From NCBI GenBank assembly GCA_963831155.1, contig CAWHOY010000005.1:62001-126000 (forward strand): DNA of 64,000 nt, given 5' to 3'. The translations under genes and the position numbers were made by a program. How positions within the stretch are numbered: position 1 is the first letter of the stretch; the number at the start of each line of letters is the position of its first letter. The stretch comes from CAVRXQ01 sp963831155 (lineage in GTDB: Bacteria; Actinomycetota; Acidimicrobiia; Acidimicrobiales; Bog-793). Below the pieces are notes generated by a model. It was not told where the DNA came from. It saw only the letters and a list, made by a program, of their open reading frames with translations, and made no database searches. Positions 55,001 to 62,571 of the stretch are shown here, one piece after another.

Positions 55001-57803
55001 CCAGGCGACCTTCACCGAGGCGGCGGGTGGTCCCTACACGATCACCGTTTCTTACGCGGGCGACTCCAACTACGCGGCGAGCTCGACGACCACTTCGATC
55101 ACCGTCGACCAGGCGCCGACCATCACCTCGGCCGACGCGACATCGGCAACGATTGGTGCGCCGTTCACCTACACGGTGACGACGACCGGCTACCCGGCTC
55201 CGTCGATCATCGCCTCGGGCCTCCCGAGCTGGCTCACCTTCACCAACAACGGCAATGGAACCGGGACCTTCTCGGGCACTCCGACAGCCGGCTCGGCGGG
55301 CGTCGACACGATCTCTCTCGATGCCTTCAACGGCACGGCACCCGATGCCAGTCAGAGCCTCACCCTCACCGTCTCGACGGCCGGGGTGAAAGTGAGCGCC
55401 TCCCCGGCGTCGGCGACCGTTGTCACCGGCCAGAGCGACGTCGTGACGGCGACCGTCACCCCGACCTCTGGAAGCGGCACACCGACTGGCACGGTCACCT
55501 TCTCTGACGGCGCCGGCCAGAGCTACACCGAAACCCTTTCGTCGGGCAGTGCCCAGGCGACCTTCACCGAGACGACCGACGGCAGCTACACGATCACGGC
55601 TTCTTACTCGGGCGACTCGACCTACGCGGCGAGCTCGACGACCACCTCGATCACCGTCGACCAGGCAGCGGCAATCACTTCTCCTTCTTCCGCAACGGCG
55701 ACGGTCGGGACGGCGTTTTCTTTCACCGTGACGACGACCGGCTACCCGGCCGCATCGATCACGGCAGCAGGCCTTCCGAGTTGGCTCAACTTCACCGACA
55801 ACGGCAATGGAACCGGGACCTTGTCGGGCACTCCGACAGCCGGCTCGACAGGTGTCGACTCGATCTCTCTTAGTGCGTCAAACGGGACGGGTGCCGCCAC
55901 GCAGACGTTCACGCTGACGGTCTCGCCGCCCGCCGCCGCCCCCTCGATCACCTCTTCTTCTTCGGCGAGCGGCACGGTCGGGACAGCCTTCTCCTTCACC
56001 GTCACGACGTCTGGCACCCCGACACCGACCGTCGGGATCGACACGGCTGACCTGCCGAGCTGGCTGAGCGTCGCCTACGGCTCTGGCACGGCGACCCTTT
56101 CGGGGACACCGACTGCCGCTGGGAGCTACGAGGTCTACGTCGACGCGACGAACGGTGTCTCTCCTTACGCCTCCCAGACGATCACCATCACGGTCGGCGG
56201 GACCGCCCCCTCGATCACCTCTTCTTCTTCGGCGAGCGGCACGGTCGGGACAGCCTTCTCCTTCACCGTCACGACGTCTGGCACCCCGACACCGACCGTC
56301 GGGATCGACACGGCTGACCTGCCGAGCTGGCTGAGCGTCGCCTACGGCTCTGGCACGGCGACCCTTTCGGGGACACCGACTGCCGCTGGGAGCTACGAGG
56401 TCTACGTCGACGCGACGAACGGTGTCTCTCCTTACGCCTCCCAGACGATCACCATCACGGTCGGCGGGACCGCCCCCTCGATCACCTCTTCTTCTTCGGC
56501 GAGCGGCACGGTCGGGACAGCCTTCTCCTTCACCGTCACGACGTCTGGCACCCCGACACCGACCGTCGGGATCGACACGGCTGACCTGCCGAGCTGGCTG
56601 AGCGTCGCCTACGGCTCTGGCACGGCGACCCTTTCGGGGACACCGACTGCCGCTGGGAGCTACGAGGTCTACGTCGACGCGACGAACGGTGTCTCTCCTT
56701 ACGCCTCCCAGACGATCACCATCACGGTCGGCGGGACCGCCCCCTCGATCACCTCTTCTTCTTCGGCGAGCGGCACGGTCGGGACAGCCTTCTCCTTCAC
56801 CGTCACGACGTCTGGCACCCCGACACCGACCGTCGGGATCGACACGGCTGACCTGCCGAGCTGGCTGAGCGTCGCCTACGGCTCTGGCACGGCGACCCTT
56901 TCGGGGACACCGACTGCCGCTGGGAGCTACGAGGTCTACGTCGACGCGACGAACGGTGTCTCTCCTTACGCCTCCCAGACGATCACCATCACGGTCGGCG
57001 GGACCGCCCCCTCGATCACCTCTTCTTCTTCGGCGAGCGGCACGGTCGGGACAGCCTTCTCCTTCACCGTCACGACGTCTGGCACCCCGACACCGACCGT
57101 CGGGATCGACACGGCTGACCTGCCGAGCTGGCTGAGCGTCGCCTACGGCTCTGGCACGGCGACCCTTTCGGGGACACCGACTGCCGCTGGGAGCTACGAG
57201 GTCTACGTCGACGCGACGAACGGTGTCTCTCCTTACGCCTCCCAGACGATCACCATCACGGTCGGCGGGACCGCCCCCTCGATCACCTCTTCTTCTTCGG
57301 CGAGCGGCACGGTCGGGACAGCCTTCTCCTTCACCGTCACGACGTCTGGCACCCCGACACCGACCGTCGGGATCGACACGGCTGACCTGCCGAGCTGGCT
57401 GAGCGTCGCCTACGGCTCTGGCACGGCGACCCTTTCGGGGACACCGACTGCCGCTGGGAGCTACGAGGTCTACGTCGACGCGACGAACGGTGTCTCTCCT
57501 TACGCCTCCCAGACGATCACCATCACGGTCGGCGGGACCGCCCCCTCGATCACCTCTTCTTCTTCGGCGAGCGGCACGGTCGGGACAGCCTTCTCCTTCA
57601 CCGTCACGACGTCTGGCACCCCGACACCGACCGTCGGGATCGACACGGCTGACCTGCCGAGCTGGCTGAGCGTCGCCTACGGCTCTGGCACGGCGACCCT
57701 TTCGGGGACACCGACTGCCGCTGGGAGCTACGAGGTCTACGTCGACGCGACGAACGGTGTCTCTCCTTACGCCTCCCAGACGATCACCATCACGGTCGGA
57801 TGA
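46002..57803 (+). CDS. Giant secreted IPT/TIG and Ig-like repeat protein (about 3,930 residues)
   Basis: From ATG 46002 the product is about 3,933 residues; the frame is open to 45777 and the start is uncertain (ATG 46035 is an alternative). A signal-like hydrophobic segment (LLRSFVTVIVTAGVSVAPFLI) precedes about 17 IPT/TIG domains, residues 70-1620, recognisable by PTVxxxSPxxGxxxGGTxVTITG. One He_PIG-type Ig domain interrupts them. Then come four full and one partial copy of a 377-residue unit (Ig-like bacterial domains ending in SASYSGDxxYxAS, plus one He_PIG domain), one more He_PIG domain, and seven copies of an 89-residue Ig-like unit. There is no LPXTG, membrane or other C-terminal anchor; it ends mid-pattern at TITVG. 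The composition is Ser/Thr/Gly rich. Likely a surface adhesin or matrix scaffold. Confidence 0.85.
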   Translation: MMRAWFAVRRAMRDASTAIPVGAPRGLNTCRREQRATRNSLLRSFVTVIVTAGVSVAPFLILDSQLAAAAAPTNISVSPSSGPTTGGNSVTVNGQGFCQAGSTDPTVVFGSKDATVASFSTTQLTVAAPSGSAGAVSVTVTNPSGGSCGGGQSTGVTYTYVAPPTVSGVSPGSGTAGTTVAVTGTNFSSVTAVYFGSSAATSYTVHSTTSLSAVAPSGVSGSVAIAVTTSSGGTSSTSAADLFSFSAPTVSSISPTAGRGSGVTVTVTGSNFSSGDTVAFGSTPGTSVSITSATQLTVVSPTGSGTVNVTVTNAVGTSPSIVGDLFAYGTPTIATISPSFGSSNGGSTVTITGTNFVANATVGFGGTAGTSVTVDSSTQLTVVSPAHASGAASVTVTNADGASSGVTYTYYAQPTVSSLSPSAGPTSGGTAVTITGTNFVAPTTVDFGSTASSSVTVNSSTSITATSPAGSAGSVNVTVTTSFGTSATSSADLFGYGVPTVASISPSGGASGTVVTVTGTNFTAQSTVHFGTRSASSVTVSSGTSLRATAPSGGSGSVDITVTNSAGTSATSPADLFAYSVPTVTGVSPSAGPTAGGTAVTITGTGFTAATTVKFGTASATAVTVTSSTQLAVTSPAGSGSVSVSATNAVGTSTTNGTFSYDAVPTVTALSPAAGSSGGGTSVTITGSGFVAGATVKFGTAAATGVTVNSSTTITASAPAGSGTAYVTVTTPGGTSATGPASQYSYDAVPAVTGLSPIGGVTAGGTIVTVTGTGFVAGATVNFGTAAATGVSVVSATEITATAPAGSGTVNVTVTTPGGTSPSSAADQYVYGSLPAILSTSSANAISGFEFGFAVAASGTPTPAITASGLPTGLTLTDNGNGSAAISGIVSGPGTYSFTIQASNAVGSSSQTFTLTVTAFSSSTPTVTSLTATDTSVDAGPIAGGTVVTVTGTNLSGATSVQFGADSVTTGISVSSDGTTLTVTSPAESFTSNTEVDISVTTPAGTTATSLDDEYMYVALAPTVTSISPASGSTAGGAVVTITGTNFSTLNDSEVDFGTVVGEITAISGDTASVVAPAGAAGVVDVTISDTGGTSTTSSADQFTYISGAPTVTSLSVTTGSTFGGTDVVITGTNFSTGPTVNFGSNPSNAAVFESSSTILAEAPAGSGIVDVTVTTSTGTSATSSADQFTYTATPAVTGISPSSGNAAGGTVVTVSGAGFSGATGVSFGGAAATSFTVLDDESLQATAPGGSPGAVDITVTTPGGTSTTSSADQFTYLSVSPAVTLVTPAEGNSAGGASIAISGSGFTGASAVWFGSTQATSFSVVNDGLIDAVSPPGTAGQSLDITVTTPDGTSTTSPADSYFYAPSLSSITPETGLPAGGTNVTITGSGFTSVTGVFFGTFPATSFTIESDTTIVATSPGAVPGVEDITVQAQDGSSGRVLGDNFTYGPIVASVSPDAGPAAGGNAVVISGAGFTGATSVYFGQVAATSYTIVNDSTIDAVAPAGVNTVNVVVTTPTDGSSMIADDNFYSYGPPGVTGLNPTWGPEPGGTSVTITGYGFTPDSTVAFGGVAAASVTFVSPTELMAVSPAGTGTVDVVVTSPAGPSAITPADEFIFGYLTKVSASPASATVVTGQSDVVTATVTPTSGSGTPTGTVTFSDGAGQSYTETLSSGSAQATFTETTDGSYTITASYSGDSTYAASSTTTSITVDQDATTTAASPASGSVASGQSDLVTAKVTANTPGSGTPTGTVTFSDGHGQSYTISLDGSGGASVAFTETTDGTYTITASYSGDPNYTASTTTTSIIVGQDATTTSAYPASGTVVTGQSDVVTAGVFAAPPGTGTPTGSVTFSDGDGQSYTETLSSGSAQATFTEAAGGPYTITVSYAGDSNYAASSTTTSITVDQAPTITSADATSATIGAPFTYTVTTTGYPAPSIIASGLPSWLTFTNNGNGTGTFSGTPTAGSAGVDTISLDAFNGTAPDASQSLTLTVSTAGVKVSASPASATVVTGQSDVVTATVTPTSGSGTPTGTVTFSDGAGQSYTETLSSGSAQATFTETTDGSYTITASYSGDSTYAASSTTTSITVDQDATTTAASPASGSVASGQSDLVTAKVTANTPGSGTPTGTVTFSDGHGQSYTISLDGSGGASVAFTETTDGTYTITASYSGDPNYTASTTTTSIIVGQDATTTSAYPASGTVVTGQSDVVTAGVFAAPPGTGTPTGSVTFSDGDGQSYTETLSSGSAQATFTEAAGGPYTITVSYAGDSNYAASSTTTSITVDQAPTITSADATSATIGAPFTYTVTTTGYPAPSIIASGLPSWLTFTNNGNGTGTFSGTPTAGSAGVDTISLDAFNGTAPDASQSLTLTVSTAGVKVSASPASATVVTGQSDVVTATVTPTSGSGTPTGTVTFSDGAGQSYTETLSSGSAQATFTETTDGSYTITASYSGDSTYAASSTTTSITVDQDATTTAASPASGSVASGQSDLVTAKVTANTPGSGTPTGTVTFSDGHGQSYTISLDGSGGASVAFTETTDGTYTITASYSGDPNYTASTTTTSIIVGQDATTTSAYPASGTVVTGQSDVVTAGVFAAPPGTGTPTGSVTFSDGDGQSYTETLSSGSAQATFTEAAGGPYTITVSYAGDSNYAASSTTTSITVDQAPTITSADATSATIGAPFTYTVTTTGYPAPSIIASGLPSWLTFTNNGNGTGTFSGTPTAGSAGVDTISLDAFNGTAPDASQSLTLTVSTAGVKVSASPASATVVTGQSDVVTATVTPTSGSGTPTGTVTFSDGAGQSYTETLSSGSAQATFTETTDGSYTITASYSGDSTYAASSTTTSITVDQDATTTAASPASGSVASGQSDLVTAKVTANTPGSGTPTGTVTFSDGHGQSYTISLDGSGGASVAFTETTDGTYTITASYSGDPNYTASTTTTSIIVGQDATTTSAYPASGTVVTGQSDVVTAGVFAAPPGTGTPTGSVTFSDGDGQSYTETLSSGSAQATFTEAAGGPYTITVSYAGDSNYAASSTTTSITVDQAPTITSADATSATIGAPFTYTVTTTGYPAPSIIASGLPSWLTFTNNGNGTGTFSGTPTAGSAGVDTISLDAFNGTAPDASQSLTLTVSTAGVKVSASPASATVVTGQSDVVTATVTPTSGSGTPTGTVTFSDGAGQSYTETLSSGSAQATFTETTDGSYTITASYSGDSTYAASSTTTSITVDQAAAITSPSSATATVGTAFSFTVTTTGYPAASITAAGLPSWLNFTDNGNGTGTLSGTPTAGSTGVDSISLSASNGTGAATQTFTLTVSPPAAAPSITSSSSASGTVGTAFSFTVTTSGTPTPTVGIDTADLPSWLSVAYGSGTATLSGTPTAAGSYEVYVDATNGVSPYASQTITITVGGTAPSITSSSSASGTVGTAFSFTVTTSGTPTPTVGIDTADLPSWLSVAYGSGTATLSGTPTAAGSYEVYVDATNGVSPYASQTITITVGGTAPSITSSSSASGTVGTAFSFTVTTSGTPTPTVGIDTADLPSWLSVAYGSGTATLSGTPTAAGSYEVYVDATNGVSPYASQTITITVGGTAPSITSSSSASGTVGTAFSFTVTTSGTPTPTVGIDTADLPSWLSVAYGSGTATLSGTPTAAGSYEVYVDATNGVSPYASQTITITVGGTAPSITSSSSASGTVGTAFSFTVTTSGTPTPTVGIDTADLPSWLSVAYGSGTATLSGTPTAAGSYEVYVDATNGVSPYASQTITITVGGTAPSITSSSSASGTVGTAFSFTVTTSGTPTPTVGIDTADLPSWLSVAYGSGTATLSGTPTAAGSYEVYVDATNGVSPYASQTITITVGGTAPSITSSSSASGTVGTAFSFTVTTSGTPTPTVGIDTADLPSWLSVAYGSGTATLSGTPTAAGSYEVYVDATNGVSPYASQTITITVG
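50864..55665 (+). repeat. 1131-bp tandem repeat, four full copies plus a partial fifth
   Basis: Full copies start at 50864, 51995, 53126 and 54257, and a partial copy runs 55388-55665 before diverging after CCAGG. Every stretch I compared between copies was identical at nucleotide level. The unit is a multiple of three, so copy number can change without breaking the reading frame. Each encodes three Ig-like domains and one He_PIG domain. Confidence 0.95.
55936..57799 (+). repeat. 267-bp tandem repeat, seven copies
   Basis: Seven head-to-tail copies with a period of exactly 267 bp (89 codons); copies start at 55936, 56203, 56470, 56737, 57004, 57271 and 57538. They look identical at nucleotide level. 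The last copy breaks off 4 bases from its end, where the stop codon and the next gene's ATG lie. Confidence 0.95.
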
Positions 57804-60061
57804 GCGACAGCATCATGTTCGAATCAATAAGGGCACAGGCCCGAGTGAGAGTCGTAATCACTTCCCTCGTCCTGTGCGTCGTGGTCTCCTCGCTCCTTGC
57901 TTCCTCGGCTGCAGCAGCGACCCGGACGAAGCCGGCAACGTTCGGTCGCGCCCGGCCACCGGCGGAACGGGGGATCGACATCGATTGGATCGGCCAAAGG
58001 GCGCTCCCATCGGGACTCAGCACTTGGGCGGAGCAAAAGAACGAAGCCGCGGAGCTCATGCGGTATGTGAAGGCACTCGGGTCGAACTCAGTCGTCATCT
58101 CGTTCGGCTACGGAACGCCGTCTCCGTTTTCCAATATCTTGCGCGCCGAGGCGATCACGCCAACGATCGCCGAGCTCCGGATGGCGATCGCCGAAGCCCA
58201 TCGTTTCGGGCTCCGCGTCACTTTGCGCCCCTTCCTCGACCAGGTGGCTCTGAAGAAGTTCGGCACGAGCTATTGGTCCGGTGTAATTGCGCCGACCGAC
58301 CGCGGGCACTGGTTCGCCAGCCTCTATTCACTGCTGGTCCCGTACCTCGAGCTTGCGCAAAGGACCGGAGTCACGACCTTCGTCGTCGGATCCGAGCTGA
58401 ACTCGCTGATCGACGATCCGCACTGGAGCGCGCTCATAGACCGGGCGAAGCGGATCTTCAGGGGCCAACTTTCGTACGCGGCCAATTGGGACACCTACGC
58501 CACCGGTCAGGTGGGCGTCCCGGTGCACAAGGTAGGCCTCGATGCCTATCCACCGATCGACGTCGGTCCGAGCGCCTCAGTGGCGACGCTCACGGCCGAC
58601 TGGACCAACTGGTTCAGTCAGACACCGGCGACCCTGAGACACCACACCACTGTCTATGAGGTTGCAATTCTCGCCACTGACGGGGCTTATGCACTTCCCT
58701 ACGCCTGGAACCTGCGAGGCAATTACAACGCGGGCATTCAATCGAGGTGGTTCCGCGCCGTTTGCACAGCTGTCCGGACCGCTGACGTCCCGGGGCTCTA
58801 CTTCTGGGGAGTGACTTCCACTCAGAGCTTTCTCGGCGAAGGCACGACTGACCGCATCTCGTTCGTCGGCCGAGCCGGGCAAGAGGCGATCAGGTGGTGC
58901 TTCACCCAAAACTCGGCACAGCTCGAGCTCCCGCGGTACGTGCCGGTGGCGATCACGACTCCGGCGAGCGTCTCTGTGACCTTCGGCGCGCCGATCTCCT
59001 TCACAATCCGATCCTCAGGCGAGCCGACGCCGACTGTCACTGTTGACACGTCGCTGTTGCCAGATTGGCTGTCCGTGTCGTACGGAAACGGCACTGCCAC
59101 GCTGACCGGCACGCCACCGGTGAGCGCCGCCGGCGAGACTTTTCAGGTCTACGTCGATGCGGCGAACGGGCTCGAGCCTTATGCCTCGCAAACGATCAAC
59201 TTGACGGTGCCGGGAATGGCGCCTGACATCACTTCGTCTAGCACCGAGACGGCAACGGCCACCTCGGCATCGTCGTACGCGCCCCTCTCGTTCAACGTGA
59301 CAGCCACTGGTGTACCGGCTCCGTCGCTGGCGGTCTCAGGTCTGCCGGCCTGGCTGAGTTACTCAGCCGGCGGGAATGGCACGGCGACTATCTCAGGTAC
59401 ACCACCAGCGAGCGCGGCGGGCCAGACATTTCAGATCTACGTCGACGCGACGAACGGTGTCTCTCCTTACGCCTCCCAGACCATCACGGTGACCGTGCCC
59501 GGTATCGCGCCGCTCATCACCTCTGCGGACACCGAGACAGCAGCGTCCAATTCTCCCTCCTCTTATTCGCCCCTCTCGTTCGAAGTGACCGCAACCGGCG
59601 AGCCCACTCCTTCGTTGGTCGTGTCAGGGCCGAGTTGGCTGAATTACACAGACAACGGAAATGGCACGGCGACGATCACAGGCACGCCACCAGCGAGCGC
59701 CGGCGGCCAATCAATTCCGATCTACGTCACCGCCGCCAACGGGACCTCCCCCTACGCCACACAGACGATCATGCTGACGGTGCCCGGCATCGCGCCGAAC
59801 ATCACCTCTTCTTCTTCAGCGACTGGGATGGTCGGGACGGCCTTTTCGTTCACCGTGACGACCACCGGGGCCCCGACGCCATCGATCACCGTCTCCGGGC
59901 CGAGCTGGTTGAGTTACACGGACAACGGAAATGGCACGGCGACGATCACAGGCACGCCACCAGCGAGCGCCGGCGGTCAATCAATTCCGATTTACGTCAC
60001 CGCCGCCAACGGGACCCCTCCTTATGCCACACAGACGATCATGCTGGCCGTGGGGGCTTGA
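57800..60061 (+). CDS. Secreted GH113-like glycosidase with C-terminal Ig-like domains
   Basis: A 753-residue exported enzyme. After a signal peptide (VVITSLVLCVVVSSLLASSAAAA) lies a TIM barrel similar to GH113 beta-mannanases: GIDIDWIG, AIAEAHRFGLRVTLRPFLDQ, FVVGSELNSLIDDPHWSALI with the acid/base Glu, LSYAANWDTYA, VGLDAYPPID and VYEVAILATDG with the likely nucleophile Glu. Residues about 390-753 hold four He_PIG-type Ig domains closely related to those of the giant protein. The start ATG overlaps the giant gene's stop (ATGA), so the two are coupled. The polysaccharide cut is unknown; a mannan- or amino-sugar-like polymer is one guess. Confidence 0.8.
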   Translation: MSDSIMFESIRAQARVRVVITSLVLCVVVSSLLASSAAAATRTKPATFGRARPPAERGIDIDWIGQRALPSGLSTWAEQKNEAAELMRYVKALGSNSVVISFGYGTPSPFSNILRAEAITPTIAELRMAIAEAHRFGLRVTLRPFLDQVALKKFGTSYWSGVIAPTDRGHWFASLYSLLVPYLELAQRTGVTTFVVGSELNSLIDDPHWSALIDRAKRIFRGQLSYAANWDTYATGQVGVPVHKVGLDAYPPIDVGPSASVATLTADWTNWFSQTPATLRHHTTVYEVAILATDGAYALPYAWNLRGNYNAGIQSRWFRAVCTAVRTADVPGLYFWGVTSTQSFLGEGTTDRISFVGRAGQEAIRWCFTQNSAQLELPRYVPVAITTPASVSVTFGAPISFTIRSSGEPTPTVTVDTSLLPDWLSVSYGNGTATLTGTPPVSAAGETFQVYVDAANGLEPYASQTINLTVPGMAPDITSSSTETATATSASSYAPLSFNVTATGVPAPSLAVSGLPAWLSYSAGGNGTATISGTPPASAAGQTFQIYVDATNGVSPYASQTITVTVPGIAPLITSADTETAASNSPSSYSPLSFEVTATGEPTPSLVVSGPSWLNYTDNGNGTATITGTPPASAGGQSIPIYVTAANGTSPYATQTIMLTVPGIAPNITSSSSATGMVGTAFSFTVTTTGAPTPSITVSGPSWLSYTDNGNGTATITGTPPASAGGQSIPIYVTAANGTPPYATQTIMLAVGA

Positions 60062-60221
60062 TCCAAATGTCCTGGCGGATTGTCGTAACTGAGGGAGAGG
60101 GGTTCGTTCGTTTTGATACCCGACGCCAGCCGTTGTGCCACACGCCGAAGCCGGCGCAGCAGTCGTTGGGTCGTTTCGATTGGCTCACGGCGAACCTCGC
60201 CGAAGTCAAAAGGATGGGTTG

Positions 60222-62114
60222 ATGTCGAGAGTTCTGGAAACTAATCGGGCCAGGGGCAGCCGACGCCGGTACGCTCTGGCGCGTGCCGCTCTGGCGGCAT
60301 CCGCCCTCGTGGCGACCTCGGCCTGGACCGTCACGCAGACGACGGCGAGCGCCGCCGCCCAGACGATCGCCCCCGTCACCTGGGGGACGCCGACCGCCGG
60401 CGGAAGGACCCTTGTCCTTTACGACGACTCATCTGGAGACACCTTCGGCTGGCTAGGCGAACTCAACGCCATCGGCGACGGGAATCTGGCCACCCACTTC
60501 GGTCTCGTCACGGCTGAGCCGGTTTCTGAGTACACGGCCGGGCAGATGAATAGCTATACAGCGGTCATCTATTCGGGCACGACCTTCGATGAGGCGCTTC
60601 CGGCGGCATTCGTCGAGGATGTTCTTTCGGGCTCGAAGCCGGTGCTGTGGGTCGGCGACAACGTATGGGAGCTCGACAATCAAGGGACCTCGGGTGCCAA
60701 CGCCGGTGCCATATCGGAGGCAGCTTTCTCTGCGCAATACGGCTGGGACCCGCAAACGACCTATCTCGACGTCAACCCGACGACCGGGGTGACCGACAAC
60801 ATCGCCACGGTGAGCTACGAGGGCCGCACCTTCACCCGCAACGCAACCGGAGACGGTCCGATTTACGCGCCGAACATCACGAACCCGAATCTCGTCTCGA
60901 TCCTCGCCCAGGCGCACTGTTCGGATCCTTCGACCGGGCTGCCCACTCAGTGCAGCCCGCTCACCCAGTCCTATGGAGGAGACAGCTTCCCGTGGGCGAT
61001 CCACTCGCGCAACATCATCTACGTCGGCGAGAGCCCGATGGCGAACATCACCGAGAACGATCGCTACATGATCTTCACCGACCTGATGTTTGACCTGCTC
61101 GAACCCAACGCTCCCGTCGTCCATGACGCGCTGATTCGACTCGAAGACCTCACTCCCGAGATGAGCGCTGCTGAGCTCGACCAGTTCACCAACTTCCTCT
61201 ACAGCCAGGGGGTTCCCTTCAGCGCAGCCGTCATTCCCGACTATGTCGACGCCGACGGCTTTTACGCCGGCGGTGTCCCGGTGAACATCCCGCTCACCAG
61301 TGCGCCGGCCAGCTACATCGCCGCCTTGAAGTACATGCAGTCGCACGGCGGGACCCTGATCGACCATGGCCTTACCCACCAATATTCCGATGTGGCGAAC
61401 CCTTATACGGCCGTTTCTGAGGACTTTGAGTTCTACCTGGCCCAGTGCTCGACTACTGCTCCGCCGACGCTGACCGTCGATCCGGGCTATGCCAACTCGA
61501 CGCCGGCGACACTTGCCGCGGGCGAGAGCCCGTGTCCGAACTCCGACTGGGTCGAACCGGAGACTCCTGTTCCCGGCGATTCAGTTACCTGGGCGAAGGA
61601 CAGGGCTGAAGCCGGCCACTCGCTGTTTGTGAAGGCCGGGCTCGGTGCGCCAGAGATCTGGACCACCCCGAACTACACCGCCTCGGCGGCCGACTACACC
61701 GGGATCGGCGATGTCTACCCGATCCGCTACGAGCGTGAATCGTTCTACTCGGGGCAGTTGACCGGCGGTCCGGTGAACCCCTCGTTCGAGACCGGCCACG
61801 TCCTCGAGCAATATTTCCCCTACGTCGTGCATGACATCTACGGGGAAACGATCATCCCCGAAGATCTCGGAGACTACGAACCCCTGGAGCAGAACAACAA
61901 CGCGCCCCGCTCCCCGGCTCAACTCGTTCAAGAGGCATCGAACATGCTGGCGATTCGCCAGGGAGTTGCAGCCTTCTTCTTTGATCCCGACTACCCCCTG
62001 TCGGACCTCGAGCAGACTGTGCTCGGGATCAAGGCGCTCGGCTACACGTTCGTCTCGCCGCTAACACTGGTGGCTGGGCACCTCACTTCTGTGAGCAATG
62101 CAACGAAGTACTGA
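60222..62114 (+). CDS. Secreted DUF2334 (YdaL-like, deacetylase-fold) protein
   Basis: A 630-residue exported protein. A signal peptide (ARAALAASALVATSAW) is followed by an N-terminal domain (RTLVLYDDSSGDTFGWLGEL, with a glutamine-amidotransferase-like VIYSGTTFDEALP strand) and a DUF2334 domain of the polysaccharide-deacetylase superfamily. Its core is HDALIRLEDLTPEMSAAELDQFTNFL, GVPFSAAVIPDYVD, and LKYMQSHGGTLIDHGLTHQYSD, which carries the His pair. Related proteins (B. subtilis YdaL) sit in exopolysaccharide operons. ATG 60222 follows AAAAGGATGG. The family's catalytic activity is not established. Confidence 0.85.
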   Translation: MSRVLETNRARGSRRRYALARAALAASALVATSAWTVTQTTASAAAQTIAPVTWGTPTAGGRTLVLYDDSSGDTFGWLGELNAIGDGNLATHFGLVTAEPVSEYTAGQMNSYTAVIYSGTTFDEALPAAFVEDVLSGSKPVLWVGDNVWELDNQGTSGANAGAISEAAFSAQYGWDPQTTYLDVNPTTGVTDNIATVSYEGRTFTRNATGDGPIYAPNITNPNLVSILAQAHCSDPSTGLPTQCSPLTQSYGGDSFPWAIHSRNIIYVGESPMANITENDRYMIFTDLMFDLLEPNAPVVHDALIRLEDLTPEMSAAELDQFTNFLYSQGVPFSAAVIPDYVDADGFYAGGVPVNIPLTSAPASYIAALKYMQSHGGTLIDHGLTHQYSDVANPYTAVSEDFEFYLAQCSTTAPPTLTVDPGYANSTPATLAAGESPCPNSDWVEPETPVPGDSVTWAKDRAEAGHSLFVKAGLGAPEIWTTPNYTASAADYTGIGDVYPIRYERESFYSGQLTGGPVNPSFETGHVLEQYFPYVVHDIYGETIIPEDLGDYEPLEQNNNAPRSPAQLVQEASNMLAIRQGVAAFFFDPDYPLSDLEQTVLGIKALGYTFVSPLTLVAGHLTSVSNATKY

Positions 62115-62277
62115 GCTGCCATGTTGAGGCGATGCAGATTGGTTTTTACCAGCGGTACCAACCAATCACGGTCATCGGCCCAGACCATGTCGATCGTCGG
62201 TCCCCGCGGCGCTGTCCTCTTTGAAGACACGCATCGGTAGCAATGGCCGGATTACCCGATCATGCATCTGAGGCAAA

Positions 62278-62571
62278 GTGAACCTTCGACCAATCCCTTC
62301 ACATGCAGATTGCCAACCCACACAGCTCTACGGCAGCGGACGGCCAGAGCATCGGGCGCTGCTCGAGGCATGGCTCGACAGCACGAGAGCGGAAGACGAG
62401 CTGTCAGCTTGGGAGGTGGCGGTTGTCGCGGCCCTGCAGGAGCAGCTGAGGCGCCTATCAGAGTTGGAACAGCTGGTCGGGCGAACTTCCGAGCTGGAGC
62501 GCGCGCTTCGCTCTGCGAGCGACGAGAACAGGCAGTTGCGCCGGCGTCTGCTCAGTCATGAGCGCTGTTAA
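62278..62571 (+). CDS. Small coiled-coil protein
   Basis: A 97-residue protein from GTG 62278. The C-terminal 60 residues form a predicted coiled coil (LQEQLRRLSELEQLVGRTSELERALRSASDENRQLRRRL). No signal peptide. Its stop overlaps the next gene's start by 14 bp, which suggests a real, coupled gene. Function unknown; perhaps a cytoplasmic partner or regulator for the surface locus. Confidence 0.5.
   Translation: MNLRPIPSHADCQPTQLYGSGRPEHRALLEAWLDSTRAEDELSAWEVAVVAALQEQLRRLSELEQLVGRTSELERALRSASDENRQLRRRLLSHERC

Noticed and set aside
50864..57799. Possible CRISPR or IS array
   Set aside because: Repeats are long, contiguous and protein-coding with no unique spacers, no cas genes and no terminal inverted repeats.
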